Source of the DNA: Cardinalis cardinalis
Lineage: Eukaryota; Chordata; Aves; Passeriformes; Cardinalidae
Direction: 5' to 3'
Length of the DNA: 64,000 nucleotides
Assembly: GCA_014549065.1 (NCBI GenBank)
Contig: JACDOX010000008.1
Span: 220,091-284,090, forward strand
The notes below the pieces were generated by a model. That model saw nothing but the letters and a program-made list of their open reading frames with translations, ran no database searches and was not told the origin of the DNA. Both the position numbers and the translations under genes were made by a program. Positions 37,608 to 52,001 of this stretch are shown in pieces; position 1 is the stretch's first letter, and each line of letters opens with the position of its first letter.

Positions 37608-40600
37608 ATAAAAGAGAAAAGAAAAATTATGGGACTTCAGAAGAAAACATAGTTTTGCTATCTTTATGGATGACCCAAATAAACTGGGACAATAAACAGA
37701 CACATGCAGACACTACTCAGGAATTGCAAGTTCATTTTGCCAGAGAAATGTATTGATATTTTACTTGGATCCAACCAGAAACTAAAAATTAAACGCATGC
37801 AATAATACAACAGAGCATCTGAATACTCTTTGGGACTGTAAACTTACATATTGAAAAACTTCTGTTCAAAAAGCATTCCACAAAACTGAAATGCAGCATC
37901 AAAGTAAGAACAGTGCATAGGATTCAANGTGGAGAAGGACAAGTCAGTGTTAACGGGAAAGAGGGACTGTACTATGGGAGCTGGCAGCCAAAACCAACAA
38001 CTTTGCTTTCACTAAATCTCAAAGAATAATATTTAATTTAAGTACTGGCATTATAGAAAGCCACAAAAAATTGGCCTCACAGCACTGGAAGTGAGAACAT
38101 ATTTCATTTCCAGCCAGAATACTAGATCCGTTCCAAAGCTGACTTACTGGAAGTCTTCCATTGTCTCCAATATTTTTTTTTTATTTTATGTCCCTCTTAT
38201 TTTCAAAATGAGTGAGCAGGTATTTTCCATGTAACCCCAAGAATTAGAAATACACAATATATACATTTATTAAATTCAAAAATGTAAAATATAAAATTCA
38301 ATTCTCTCTAAAGAATTATATTTAGCATATACCACACTGCTGAAATAAACTAAGCATAGTTTCAATTGACATGTTTTAATTCAATTTCTCCAGTATTCCA
38401 ATACTCTTATGGAAAAGGAAAAAAAAAAGGAAAAATGGGTTTACAAATCCTTCAAATGCTATACCCATACTTTAGTAAACAAATGATGCTATAATTATTA
38501 TTTTGAGAATATTACTATGCTGCAAGAAAAGCACAGCAGATAGATGACAATCTTTCATATTAGCTAAACCAGAAACACTGCTAGATGCACTACTGTATTA
38601 GTACAAATATAAGATTTTATGNCTTCTGACAAACTTGTACTAGATTTTTATTTAAAGAAAAGGATTTGTTGATCATTCTAGGAATTCAAATTGTTCTTTA
38701 GAAAGCAAGGTGTCATAGTTGTACTTTAAAATGTTCATTAACAATCACAAGCCAGAATAATCATGGCCACAGAAGAAAGCTGTGTACCCACCAGGCTTTA
38801 TTAGAGTTGCAAATCACAAGCAATGGACTGATTCCCAATTTATTGTCTCCACAAACTTAAGGAAAAACAAAGAGCTGAAGGCATCAGTGAAGCACAGTAA
38901 TATGCTTCAAGCTAAGTCTTTTCAAAAGGGTATTTCTATCTAAAGTTATAAGGAGCTAATCAGCAACAGCAAAACAAGTTCATTTCCAGCATATAAATGC
39001 ACACCCTGAGCCAAGTAAGAGAAAGAAAAACACTTTTAAATTGGCTCACAAAGATATTTTATTTACTTTTCTGGTTTGGTGAATACTAGGAGTGTGGTAT
39101 CATAAGTTTCTGTTTCCATGAGTGCTGCAGTAAAGAGGCTTCCTTTAGACTAGCCCAGATAAATATTCTAGCTTTCTGCTGCAAGAGGCTCTCCAAAGGG
39201 TTTACCCAAAGCCCAGGCAGGGACAGCCTTTGAAATGTCTCTGTAGAAGTAAGAGCAAACGAGGGGTCTCACACTGAAGCACGTGCACTCCCCTGCCAAG
39301 CCCCAGGACACAAGTGGTGGATGTTGGCCACCCCACTCACACAGGAGCTGAGCTTCACTGCAAGCTGCCTGCCAGCTGGAAGCCTGGGTGGGATTTTCTC
39401 TTGACCCTTAAAGCCAATTGCCTGCTGCCCTTCCAGCTCTTTACTGCTGCTGCAGGGAGGAATGATATTTCCTTGTNAAAGTCCTTCTCCGTAAGAACCG
39501 AGGTCTGGATGGCATCAACCCTCTGCTGAGAGCTGCTAACGCTCATGTGTTAATTGCTTAATTGCTGCCCTGATGGTACTGGGGGGAGTTTGCCCTGAGC
39601 TAGTGTTTTATAGAATCAAGCCCAAGGGTTGCTGCAATAACTAAGAATAAAGGGAGTCCATAAATAAAGCCCTCTTCAGACAGAGCAAAGAGCTATTTAG
39701 TTCAGCCTCTCTCTAAGTGGCTAATGGAGTATATTTGAGGGGAAAAGCATAGGAACAGCAGCTTACTGTACAGCACAGTATATAAAACATCTTTCCCTAC
39801 AACCTCTAATGCTTTCTGCAGCTTAGAAATCTCCTGAGCTAAAAGGAATAGATTCTTCACTTTTCTTAAATCTTCCAGGTTAAAAAGCAGGTGGTAGTAG
39901 ACCTGCTTTCAATAAAACCAACACACAAAGGCCCTGGGTGCTGCGAACCTGACAGCAATTTACAGCCATTTAGAACAATGAGTGAGCCTATTGCCAATAC
40001 GTGCTAGAAGAGCATGATAAATGCAGAACAAAATTTAACATTTCAATCTAGATTATTAAAGAAAACAGTACTTCATCCATCAAATTTATATCTGTCCTAT
40101 CTGGGTATTTATCAGCATAATTCTGTGCTACACAAGCAGAACAACAAAGGCAGTGGCAGTAGCCCCATAAGCTTTGCAATAAGCTTGCACTGTGTCTATC
40201 TGTGCAGAAGTGTGCTTAGCACAGAAGAGGTTTTACTGCCATGTAACTCCAGCTAGTCCTCAGCATCCATCAGGCATGACAAGTTACTTCGTAAGATCAG
40301 GTTGCTCTTGCTAGTGTATGTTTCCATGAGCATGAAAATGAAACCATTTCTGAAAGAACNAAATGGCTGGGGTCGGGCTTCAGGTGGGTGACAGTTCAGC
40401 CTGCTGTCCTCTCTGTTATATGGTACACTCTGTGATGTGGGCTTGGCTCCCTGCAATACACTGATATGCATATTAAATTCACTATTTTTTTAGTAAGAAT
40501 CATTTACAGGCACTGTATTATGTCCTATTAGAAATAAAAGCCATTGTATTTACACATGAATATACTAGGGAGTTAATTTTAAATTCCCTTACTGTACACA

Positions 40601-43600
40601 TCACATGATATTTTTTCAATTAAACTGATTCAGTATTGGAACAGAGCATAACTATGTTTCCTTGAGTACTCTCACAGGCAGTTGAACATCTGGAGGTAAA
40701 AAAAGCAACAATAGAAAAGAAGAGTTGCCATACAGGTTCTTCATATCAAGCTGAACAAAATTCCATAGTCCCTACATGCTGCTTGAAAGTAAATATCAAA
40801 TATCTCTGAGAAAAAGAGGCATAAGATCTGAGACTATGAAGATAGAACAAAGGGTTATGAAAATCTGTAAATATGTTCAAAAGGAAATTCTAAAGTGCCA
40901 TTGTTGTCATCTGCAAGATGTGTTTCTTTTCTGGGTTCCAGCCTCTGTTGTTTTTAGTGTAAAGTGTATGTTGCATTTTTGCTACTGCTTACACTATATG
41001 CATCTCAAGGGTTTGCTTATTCTTAATTAAAATTAGATTAATGAAGTTTATCCTCAGAATTTTTAGTGCCTTCTGAAAGCTGCTGTTTCCAGGAAGAGGC
41101 CTACANCAAGACAGAAGTGGGAAAGAGCAGAAGGAGTATAGGGAAGCCGGGACAAAGAAAATAAAAGGGAATTCTCTGAATAAGCTTCGTGTCCTACCAG
41201 CTGAAAGGCAATGAAGCAATTTTCATTTCTTGCTGTGTTCCACAGGCATTCCCCAAAGCTGTAACTTACATTCATTTTTTTGCATATTTTACGCACAAGG
41301 TAATTCTACCCCAAGCACTGTTGGCTTGTACGAGTTGGTCCTGCTCAGCACGTCACAGAGGGTCTCAGTGACCTTGGCTGAATTGTAATGGGGAAGTTTT
41401 CCACTGGTGACTTGTTTTGGAAGGAAATAGAAGTCATGAGTTAGCATTTTTGTGCTGTCAAACACTATTCCATCCTTTCTCATCTCTCTCACTTTTAACA
41501 GAGGTGGTTGGAATAATCATACTTACAGCTGTTACTTCCTACCCTTACCTTTGTGCAGGTTCCTGTATATAAATGTAAATAAACATGAGGTCTGCTCTTA
41601 CCTGAGGTCTGGCCTTGGAGTTCTTCTCAGAATCAAAATAGTGTTTGAAATTCAGGAGTTTACCTTTTTTAAAAGTTTCCTTCAGAATCAGTATCCACTT
41701 TTCACATACCTAATACATTTTATCCCACTGTCTCATTGAACATTAATGAATTTTCAGGAAGGAACCATGTAAACTGTAATGNTTAGTGTTATTTAAGGGA
41801 AGATTTGTTCAAAAATAGGCTAATGATGTAGCCAAGTTTATTCAGGTGTCAGTGGCCAAATGAGACATAAAACCTCTGAGCCCTAACTCACAGATGATCA
41901 CTCAGATCAACAGCTCCTTGGTGCTGTTTCAGAAATACCTTTTTCACCCTTTTCTGAAATACATTCAGCATACAGATAATTAAATTAAGCACTTTCATGC
42001 TGGTTTCATCTCGACACTTGACTTTCAAGATTCAAGCCAAGCAGTTCCCCATCTCTTCCAAATGTGTATCTGAAGATGCATTAGCAGAAAATCATTAAAT
42101 CAAACAGCACCAGAAAGATACGAATGCTGAAGGGAACAGCAGTTTGCAATTGTTCTCATATATCCAAGTGTTTTTTATGCCTCATACACTGAGAATAACT
42201 GGGACAAAATTTTGAGAGTGTCTGGCCAAATTCTTCTGTGACAGGAAGTGAAATGGTTTGCACTTCTTTGTCAAAGCTAAACTCACTTTTGACTGAGGAC
42301 TTTGTATCATTAATAGTTAAGAGTTTCCCACACCCTACACCTGGATATATGATATATTACATACCATATTACATTATATTACAGATNATATTATATTACA
42401 GACATGGCTAAAGCCCCCCATTTAAAAAGGTAGGCAATGTAAAATAAGGTTACTCCCCCTTGCCACTACAGCAGCCTTCTGGAATGCAGGGATCCCACAA
42501 TGGAGAAAGTAAATAAGTGTTAAACGAGGTGTACCGAGGGACCAGGGTTGTGGTGTGATCAGCTCCTCCAGTGGTCATAGTCCAGTGGATGGAGTGTTGA
42601 TGCTGTGCATCTGTGACAGAAAGGTATTGGTTTGGCCAGCTGTGTAACTCCACTTGCACTTCAGATTCTGCAGCCTTGAAACACAGCTAGACCACTGGGT
42701 ATAAAAATCAGTGCTTGGTTCAGTTTATTACTTTAATTTAAATGGACTCAGGAGATGCATTATCACTCTGGATAGAGATACCAGGGCTAATAAGAGCAAC
42801 TGGCTTGGTCTTCCTAAANTTCTTCTGCAGGTGGGGTACAGTTTCCATCCTTGGATTGCCAGGAAAGGGCTGAGGGCTCTGGATCTGAGACTCAGGGCAA
42901 TGCCCACAGTCCATCTGTACAGAGGGATGACAGGAGGATTTGGCTCAGTCCTGTTTCATAACAACTCTTGCTTCACATGGACTTTTCAGCAGTGTTAGCC
43001 TTAGTCCCCAAGAATAAGAAGCCTGTGGGAGTGCAGAGGAAATATATACGTTCTTCCCAGACCTCTCTTGGACAGAGCCCAAATTCCTCAGTGTAGGAGG
43101 GCTATGAGGTTGAGATTTTGGAAAAAGGTTCTGACAGACACAGCCAGCTGGAAAGAGAGTGACCCACATGCACAGTTCCTTCCAAAGATGAATCAGGATG
43201 AAATGATTTTACATGTTTTTTCATTGTCCTTCCCACCTTGTAAACATTCCTAAAGCCTGTCTGTAAGCCCTGCATAAAGAAGTGCTAATATCCATATGTC
43301 AGTACTGGAAATGGTTTTTCCCACACCTAAAGAGCCAAGTTCATCGCATATGTAATTCCTCTCACTTTAATAGCTTTGCAGGAGGAAGGATACTGGCCCA
43401 GTAAGTCCATCCAAAAGCTGCAGATCCTGCTGAAAACAGCTGCCTACCTTGTGAGGGGCATGAATCACCACAGACCTCAGTTGCTCAGGCCTTTGCAATA
43501 GATTCCTCCTCACTTCTGTGTACAATTCTGCCTGCAAATATCTAAATTATCTGGACGCCAGCTGCTTCAAAAGCTTAAAAGCCTCATTATAAGAGATAAG

Positions 43601-46065
43601 GACAGAAGAGCAGGCCTTGCTCTCAGTTACTAAACTATGTCCATTGAATGTGTATCTGTGCTGTAGTTGTACTTTGTTTATCCTACTGCAAGGCATTCCT
43701 TGATTAGCTTCAATATCCAGGAAGAATTGTTATTCCTTCTGGTACATTTCTTGATTTTCAGAAAGGAGCAGTGAGTATNCACCCTTCTTTTCTCTGACAG
43801 TCACACACAAGAACCAGGATGTAGGTCAGGGTGAGCCAATACACCTAGAGGTATTAAATTGCTTCAGTGTCTGGCCAGTAAATCTTGATCCTGTGGTCAG
43901 GAAAAGCTGAATGCCAGCTTTGCAGTAAAAATGGACCAGCAGGGAGTTTGAGAGAAGCTAAGGGGAAAATTTTCATAGGATCATGAGGGAATGTTATTTA
44001 ACAAATTCTCTTCTATTACAATGATTCTGTGACCCTGGTGATGCCTTCCAGTCTTNTGTTGCTATAAATACCTTGCCTGAGAACTAATTCCTCTTGACAA
44101 GCTGACAGAGCTTCAGCACACAATAGAGCGTGTCACCAGTTAGTTTATCTTATGGCTAACATTAGCATTTGATTTTTGTTTTCCTGTTGCTGTTATTCTG
44201 GACAGCAAGGTACTGTTTTTAATATTACCTGTTGAGAATTGTACATAATGAGTAAATAAACTTGCAGCTCCTTCAACAACAGATGCTCTAAATTAAAAGA
44301 CCTGAAAGTTACTTTCCTATGCTTTAAGCAAATGGTACATTCTAGGATTCTAAATAATAAATGCAATTATAAATACGTACAAATTCCAGTTAAAATAATC
44401 TGCTTGGGACAGAAGTTCACCCCTACAAGAATTGTAACATCAGACATCACAATTAACCTTAGCTAAAAAAATAGTAGAGGAAAGGTCTTCAGAATGAATG
44501 TAGATTAGTCATTTTAATCACACTAGAGCTTTTTAGAATTTGCTTTTGTGATGGAATAAAACATGAGACAACATAGTTGTATGAAAATTATTTTCCATGA
44601 GCTGTGTTGAGAAAGAGATAAACAAGATAAATCTGTCACTCTCTGGGATATTGAAATATATATATATATACAAACCTATTGCTATTTCCTGGCAGGGAAC
44701 ATGAGGAGGGAGAAACAGAAAGTTAAGGGGAAACTATCTATAATTAATTTTCCTGTGCCCAGATAGGGTCATGAAGAAAAGTCATTTTTGCAGCCAGCCT
44801 CTCTCATCCTACTCAACGAATAACACCTTTCTCTCTTCCAGTCTGTTGCATAGTACTCTGTGTGGTGTGAGATTAGGGCTTCTTCAAGATGTTCTTTGTT
44901 CTTCCCATTTTTCCTAACGTAACCAGGCAGGGGGTTGTCAGGATTTTGCCAGGCAATGATACAACTATTTTTTTAGTGTAGACACGCAAATGCCTCCTTC
45001 TCTGCATGTTGTGACACAAATCCCTTAGCAAAAATTTCATTTCATTTTTCTTTGCTTAGCTTTCTCAAAAAGTATCCCTAAGCACCTAAAATCCTAATCC
45101 AAAGGGCACCTCTTCTAATTTAGGCATCTAAATTTTTTCTGTAATTCATGCACCCTTACCATCATATCTCACCTACCATACATTTATCTCAGGACCCATC
45201 TCCTCAGCATATTTAATCTAAGACAAATAAGTTAAGTAAGACAAATGAGTTAAGTAACTGGACTGCCGAGTAAAAGAAGGTGACCAGTACAGACNTCTGA
45301 CTTTTAGACAACTAAAAAGAAAGTGTCAACACCAAGCTTTGTTCAGTTTGTTTCTGTGTAAGTCTTCACGTGATTATCTATATGAGGTATTTTAGATTCT
45401 AAATTGAAAGATCTTTTTCAGCCCAGCATATACAGATGACAGCAGAAGACATGTCCCTTTGCGTGTGTCAGCAATGATTCCTTGCAATCAACTTCAGTCA
45501 TTTGTTCCAAATTAGTAGTTTTGCTCTAGACTTGCTCTACAGCCAATGAAGAAAGGCAAGTACCTTAAGAGTAGAGTCTCTGGGTGTGCCTGCCTTTCTC
45601 CAGTGACAACAGAGGAAGACTGAAGCTTCTACAGTCCCACCTTATGTACTTCAGTTAAATGACAGGATGAATCCATGTATGGAGGCTGCCGTCCAGGGGC
45701 TTGTAGTAAATTTGAACTCCACATTAAAATCTTGCAAGTATAATATAAATTATATGTGTCAGTGTGGGAGTAAATGTACTTCATGTATGCATGCACAGTT
45801 TTTGTATGCTTCTACTAGAACAAAGTAAAACGACATGGTAACATTGTCTGTGAAAGAATGAAGCCAGCTTTCAGAAAGATGTGGAAAACTTTTGCATGCA
45901 GACCTCAGCTTAATTTCTTGGAAGTGAGCTTTATCCAGTTATACAAAGTGGAATAATATTTCAAGAGCAAATCAAATGCAATATTGCATTTTCTGATTAA
46001 GTATAATTATATGGTGAGACCATTTTACTCAATAATCACAGTAACAACAACAACTGTAACAACAG
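37608..46065. other. Intergenic, no gene recognised
   Basis: About 8.5 kb, AT-rich, with no recognisable exon or large repeat. A (TATTACA)-like AT-rich patch lies near 42,350-42,400 and a short TA run at 44,658-44,670. Confidence 0.7.
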
Positions 46066-46066
46066 C

Positions 46067-46141
<75 letters not shown>
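46066..46141 (+). repeat. (TAA)n trinucleotide microsatellite
   Basis: About 25 uninterrupted AAT/TAA units, preceded by degenerate ACA/ACAACA units. Likely polymorphic. The poly-isoleucine open frame across it is an artefact. Confidence 0.97.
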
Positions 46142-49100
46142 GCATCTGATAAGATTTATTGCCAAGACTAATATTGTCAGTGACATCCAGATCAGCAATG
46201 GTTACAAGCAGTGGACATAAAATGAAGTTGTCTGGTTTTCACAACAAAATATTCTGCATTTAGAAAAGGCATATGTTTCAAACTCAAATGACTTCACTTC
46301 AAATTAAAGCGAAAAATGTTTTGAAGTGTCGTCATTTGATAATCATTTGCTGTAAAATAAGCAACAGATTTCTATCTAATGGGATCCACATCTTTAACAA
46401 GTGAAGCAACATTGTGACAAATAAAAAACAACCTGCTCTAAAATATAATTCCAAAATAAATTATATCTAGCTGTTTTGTTGTTGTTGTGCTCTGTTTTCC
46501 TTTTTCGNCCGCCTGTAGAGCTCCCACAATTTTTTCATTGCTACAATGACAAATGCTATGAGAAAAGACCTGGGCCACTGCCAGAAATCTACTCTAGACT
46601 TCAGTGTATGTTTCTGCTTTCAAGAGTCAATTGTTTTCCTTCTCTCCCAGGGGTCACTTGCTACCTTATTACCAGAAAGAATGACCCCTTGACAGCACAA
46701 TTGAGATCCAGAAACTCAACAAAACCATAACCCCTCCAGTGGCATCAGAATTGTAATCAACAGCAGTGGGTCTGGAAGAAAAATGTACTTGTATATAAGG
46801 CCACCATCTTAGAAAGTGGCTTCTCTACTTGCAAAGAAACCTATCTCTATTTGGTTTCTTTTGATATTTTTATTACCCCTTTCTTGTAACCTTTTCATTG
46901 CTAGTGCTCTCAAGGCAGGAGTGTTTTCACAGCGTTGGAATTACCTGTGCTCATTTTACAGAGTTTGCTGCCTATTCCTTCTCTTGCAATCTGTGCTGTG
47001 AAGCACATGACTAGAGATGGGAGCCCNCAGTCACTATGGATTTCCTCTCTTATTCAGCTTAATTCACAAGCAGAATAGTTGTTCCTTCAATATCCCTATT
47101 GCCACATAAGAAACATAAGTACAGAATCTCCAACCTTGAAGCCACAGAGGAGAATGAGCTTGAAATATTAAGGAGAACTTTACAGAGAATATACCTTGCC
47201 CTTGCAAAGGCATGCACTGAATCGGTACAATAATATTTCTCAAATGTAGATATTACTAAAAGAATTAAAATTTTTGCTGGATCCTTTTACATACCCAAGA
47301 TCTGCAAAACCTAGGTTGTTTCAGATAAATACAAGCAAAGATATTCTGCATCACAAGACCCTAGTTTGGTTCTTATATTGTACATGTGGAGCCCTGACCC
47401 AGAGTCCTGAGGTTACCAAAAACTGCACCTCTAAACTGCCTAAAGGGTTTTTTTTGAAAATGTTAGCAAACTTTCAGAAAATCTCAGTGTGAATTAAAGC
47501 TTGAAATGTTTCTTATTCTGGGGATTTTATTACCAGATTACTTGACATGTGTGCTAGAAAGAATTTTTTTAAGACCATCCAACCACATGGTAGAAAACAA
47601 GGTACCCATGAACGAAAGCACTGCTCCCAGATGCTCTGCCATCTGACTATCATTACACAGATATTGGGAAATAGTTCAGATAATTGTAGGAGAAAGTTCC
47701 TCAAGATATACAAGGATTAAAAGATCTAAAAAACAGACAAAAGCAGAGAGCGTGGCAAAACACAAGTGCACAAAATCCCACTGCCTTTAACATTAGAGAC
47801 TTGGGTGAATGCAGGAGTTTTCAGAGACAGGAGTCTTCAAACAGCATCATGGCCTGAGGNGCAAAAAACCCAGCAACAGAGTTCNGCTGCGCATGCGCTG
47901 GGGAGAAGAAGAAAGCATGAAGTCAAAGAAGAAATGTTGTTGTTACCTTTCTCAGACATAAGTCATCACATTTTACAAACAACAAAATAAAAGGTATTAG
48001 ACCCCTAAGTGATCCCTGGAAGGAGCAGCAGATGGCCAGCCTAGCACCTTCAGAGGAGAAGTAGCACAAATAGCAAGAATGTGGTTTTTCCTACACTGTC
48101 CTACCAACAAGATGTCACCATAATGCAGAGAAGGTGCCAAGTCCTTGCTCAGCTTTCCCTGCTGAGGCACAGCAGTTCTGCTACAGACAGGCAAGAGGGA
48201 GGAGGCTGTGAAAATGGCTCTTCTGCCCCAGAAACCAGGCTGTGATCTCTAGTAAGAGCAGACAAAGTAATGTTTTGAGTTTTATGCTGCTGCCTCACAG
48301 TAAGCTCTGNGTGACTGAGCTCTTCCCCTGTCAACAGTCACACTGTTGACAAGGCAGAGTTGTCTTCTCTGGCAAAGAGACAGGCAGAGTTGCTTCACAC
48401 CTGTGTTTTACTTCTGCAAATGAAAGGGCAGGATTGAGGCCCTAATTAATAACCAAAAGGGGAAAAATTGACAAGAGCTTCTTTTGGCACTAGTATGGAA
48501 AAACATATGGCCTCTTATTTTCTTGCATATTAGGTCACATCATTTTAATTTCTATCCAAAAGCCCAGAAGCAAGTTACATGGATTCTCTGTACCTGTTTA
48601 AGTACCATACATTAAAAATAACATGCTGAAATAATGCTGTCAAAGTATGAGACCTACCTGACTGATGGAATATTCTTCTATAAAGAGCAGCTCTAAGATT
48701 CCCTTAAACAGAATGAAGGAAAATCTAAAGATAATAATGAATAAGAAAGCAGCTTCTTCTGCCAGACCCATCAAGTTAAATGGCTCTTTGTATTGTTCAA
48801 AATGTGTACAATATTGTGTTCTGTGGCAGAGGGTAAAGAGAGGGAACTTCCAGAAACGTTTTGATGGAACAACAAATAAAAATAATATTTTGACACAGAG
48901 AGCTCATCCTATTAAAAAAAAAAAAAAAGCATTTCTCTCATTTCTCTGACTCAAACAGGAATCTCTTTATTGGAATTGCACGTGGAGCCTCACAGTAATA
49001 TTTAAAGGAAATGTGCCATTGGCAACAGAACATGCAGAATGACTGAAGACCCTGAGTGCTTGGCATTGTTTGAGCTTGGTTCTAAATACCTATGATAGAC

Positions 49101-51350
49101 ATTTTTGGAATATGTTTCCTGANAGTAACAACCAGGATTTACTTCAGCAGTAGCTTGTGCATGCTGATAGGCTGAATTGGTGCTCATATACCAATACAAA
49201 ATAGGATTAGCTTCTGGGGGGGTGGTATTTCTTATGCCAGTATTGGAATTTATTTGCCCTCCTGATGAAATGTTTACCTCACTCTGCCTCATCAATATTA
49301 ACCTCACAGATCAACAGATCTTCATATCGACAGAATAGAGAAGTCAATATCACCTTATTATTATTTAATAAGTATTTCATTGTCAGTAACTGAGTGAGAA
49401 CAAACATCTGTGCAGTATAATGGCATGCACTTTAATTTTGCAAGGTTACTGTCTTGCATGTTTGACAGAAGAAAGCCAACCCATAGTAAAAATCCCCAGT
49501 AATATCAGTGTATAAAATGACAACATGTTGAAGGACATTTAAATTGAACAAAACAGGGTTTTTTTAGTCCCAGTTTTGATATACAAATGTTGGATGTGTT
49601 TTACTGTGGCTTCTGACTATGATTGATAGGAGATGCATCAATTTCAAGGTTTGTGAATTTAAGTAAATTGTTGTCAGTGGTATCACTTCTTCTTTTTTGT
49701 ATTTTTTTTTCAAATTATCTCCTTACAGAGAATAGAGTACTACAAATTGAGACAGGATATACATAAAGCATCAATTTAGCTTGAATATCCACTTACAATA
49801 GTAAAAAGAAAATAGTTGTGATAAGAATGTGGGTACATCAGAGTTGTTCAGAAAACTCCAGAGTATTTTAAAAAAAAACATTGCTTATGGTTTTTCTTCT
49901 AAATAGTTTTTGCTCTTTCTATTTAGAAAATACTTTGCTTGCCTTTCCTTTCAAAGGAAAATATAATATTTACTTTAAAAAAAAGTAATAGTAGTAGATC
50001 TTAGATATTCTTTTATCTTCGTTCTCAGAATGTAATTCCATTAATTATACATTAGAAAAAATACTCTTATACATTAGGAAAAAAAATAATCAAAACTGTA
50101 TCAACTCTTTTCAACCTGAGGGGAGTTTATTTATCCTTTTTTCATTCACACTAATGCTTTACTTGACTAAAAAGCCTGAAATGCTTCCTTTAAAATTGTG
50201 CTTAATCATCATACAGCAAAGCTTGCTATGGATCCAATGCTTTCAGAAATTGGCTGTGTCTGATTATAAACTAGTTTTCCCTAGGTTGCTTCTTATCTGA
50301 TGATGTCTGACTCAGGATGTGGTGAAATGCACAGATACTTTTTATTATGTTTTCCAACACATGGTCATGACTCGTTTCCATGTATAAGTGTGTTGTGTCT
50401 GTGTATCTACACGCCTGTCTATATGCATAGAGCAATGTATATGCTGCTTGTGTGTGGGTCTGGTTTTAACATCAGATTCTGTAAATGAATAAAGATACTA
50501 TCTTCAATTTACTGTTCTCTAAAGGGGCAACATGGAATGGATTCTGTAAATCTAACTATACATGTTGCTGATTAAAAGCTGATGGTAACAATTAATATAC
50601 AAGGGGACAGACTAGTTTTTCTTCTAACTTTTTTTTGAGTGAAAAAAAAAGAAAATTAGACAGAAAAGACCATTTCCAGATGTGACTGTATAGGGCTTGA
50701 TTTGAAGCACTTTTGTTATCTACTTAATAATGCACATAAGAATGCTCATGTGAAATGTTTCTTAAAACTCTATCCTAGTAGATATTTGTGCTTATGAATT
50801 GATTCCTTATCCATATTTTATGGAGAAGTAGCTCGGCACTGGATTACAGCACATTATTTTCCAACTTCCTTATTAGACTCTGCATATCTCTCTACTGTGC
50901 CTCCAGGCTTAAACTAAAAACAAACTTAAGAAAAATTTAAAGAGACAACATTCAGAAACTTATGTTTTTACAAAGCTCCTGAAAGTTCATAATTATTTTT
51001 GTCCCTAATAGGCCTGCCTTTGAAATAATTTGATGGCTAGTTTTGTAAATTCGCTTGGAAAGATCTGGCATTCCATAGTCATTAAGGGGAGTATATATCA
51101 CAAAAATGGTTTTGCATATAAATAATGGTATACAGGATTTGGCTTAAATTGTCTGCTTTCATTTGATTTTTTTTCCTCTGAGATAATTTGGAGGGAAGCA
51201 GGAAGATCAAATTGAACACAATTTGAAAATGAAACTTGGATAATTGAGCTAAGTAGGTTGAACTTGCCAGTCACCTGTGACCTCTTCCTAGTGACACATC
51301 ATTTCAAACAGCTGAAATGAGAGGGCCTGCATCGAACTGCACNAAATAAA
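46142..51350. other. Intergenic, no gene recognised
   Basis: About 5.2 kb of mostly AT-rich DNA. The only striking element is the NRF1-type motif at 47,888. No n occurs between 49,123 and 51,343. The CpG content begins to rise at about 51,360. Confidence 0.7.
47888..47898 (+). promoter_or_regulatory. Perfect NRF1-type motif TGCGCATGCGC
   Basis: TGCGCATGCGC matches the NRF1 consensus, with the 10-bp palindrome GCGCATGCGC at its core. It stands alone in CpG-poor sequence rather than in a CpG-island promoter. NRF1 binding depends on lack of CpG methylation, so occupancy here is uncertain. Confidence 0.55.
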
Positions 51351-51974
51351 TACAGCGAGTGGAGTTTCAGCCTGGACCCATGTCATCCCTCGTAGTCTGC
51401 TTCATTTTTATCGAAGATGGAGGGACTCGAGCACCTNGGGAAGGTGTTTGGCCGCACCTTGGGTGCGTTCAGGGTAGAGGGGAGGAGGATGGGCACTCTG
51501 CGAGGGCCACCGTGCAGGGTGGTGGGGGAACAGAGCAGCACTGGACCTGTAAGAGGGGAGAAATTGGAGCTTCGTAAGTAAACGAGCTCAGCCGCGCTAA
51601 GATCTCCTTTATACACTGCGGCAACTGAAAGTTTGCGATCGTCCCTGTCTGGGAACCTAATATTTTGCTGTTCATTGTGAAGCGATTATTCAAAACACCT
51701 TGGCAGCTGAACCCTCCCTGCTTTCAGGATAATTATTTCTAATCGTGATTGGCAATAATAGTAATTGCCATATTCAGCCAGCACCCAGCTGTAACGATTT
51801 TTCTTTATTATTATTATTTGGGTTAACAATCGCCACCGACAACAATGTCTCCCGACCCTCTTCTCCCTCCCTCAAACACCCANGGAAATGAGTACCACTG
51901 CTCTGCAGCAGCCGTCGGGCGGGCCGCTTCCCCCTCCTCGCGGGCTCTCTGGGGACAGGGGACGAGCAGAGACA

Positions 51975-52001
51975 GGGTGGGGGTCTGGCGGGGGCCCGGG
52001 G
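51975..52001 (+). other. Candidate G-quadruplex in CpG island 1
   Basis: G3-T-G5-TCTGGC-G5-CCC-G4 satisfies the canonical pattern on the + strand, with additional G runs downstream at about 52,009. Confidence 0.75.

Noticed and set aside
43975..44040. Possible third CR1 end (ATGATTCTGTGA)
   Set aside because: Only the terminal dozen bases look like CR1; the upstream sequence does not match the CCCTTCCAACCC region.
45984..46220. Frame with a long poly-isoleucine run
   Set aside because: Translation of the TAA microsatellite.
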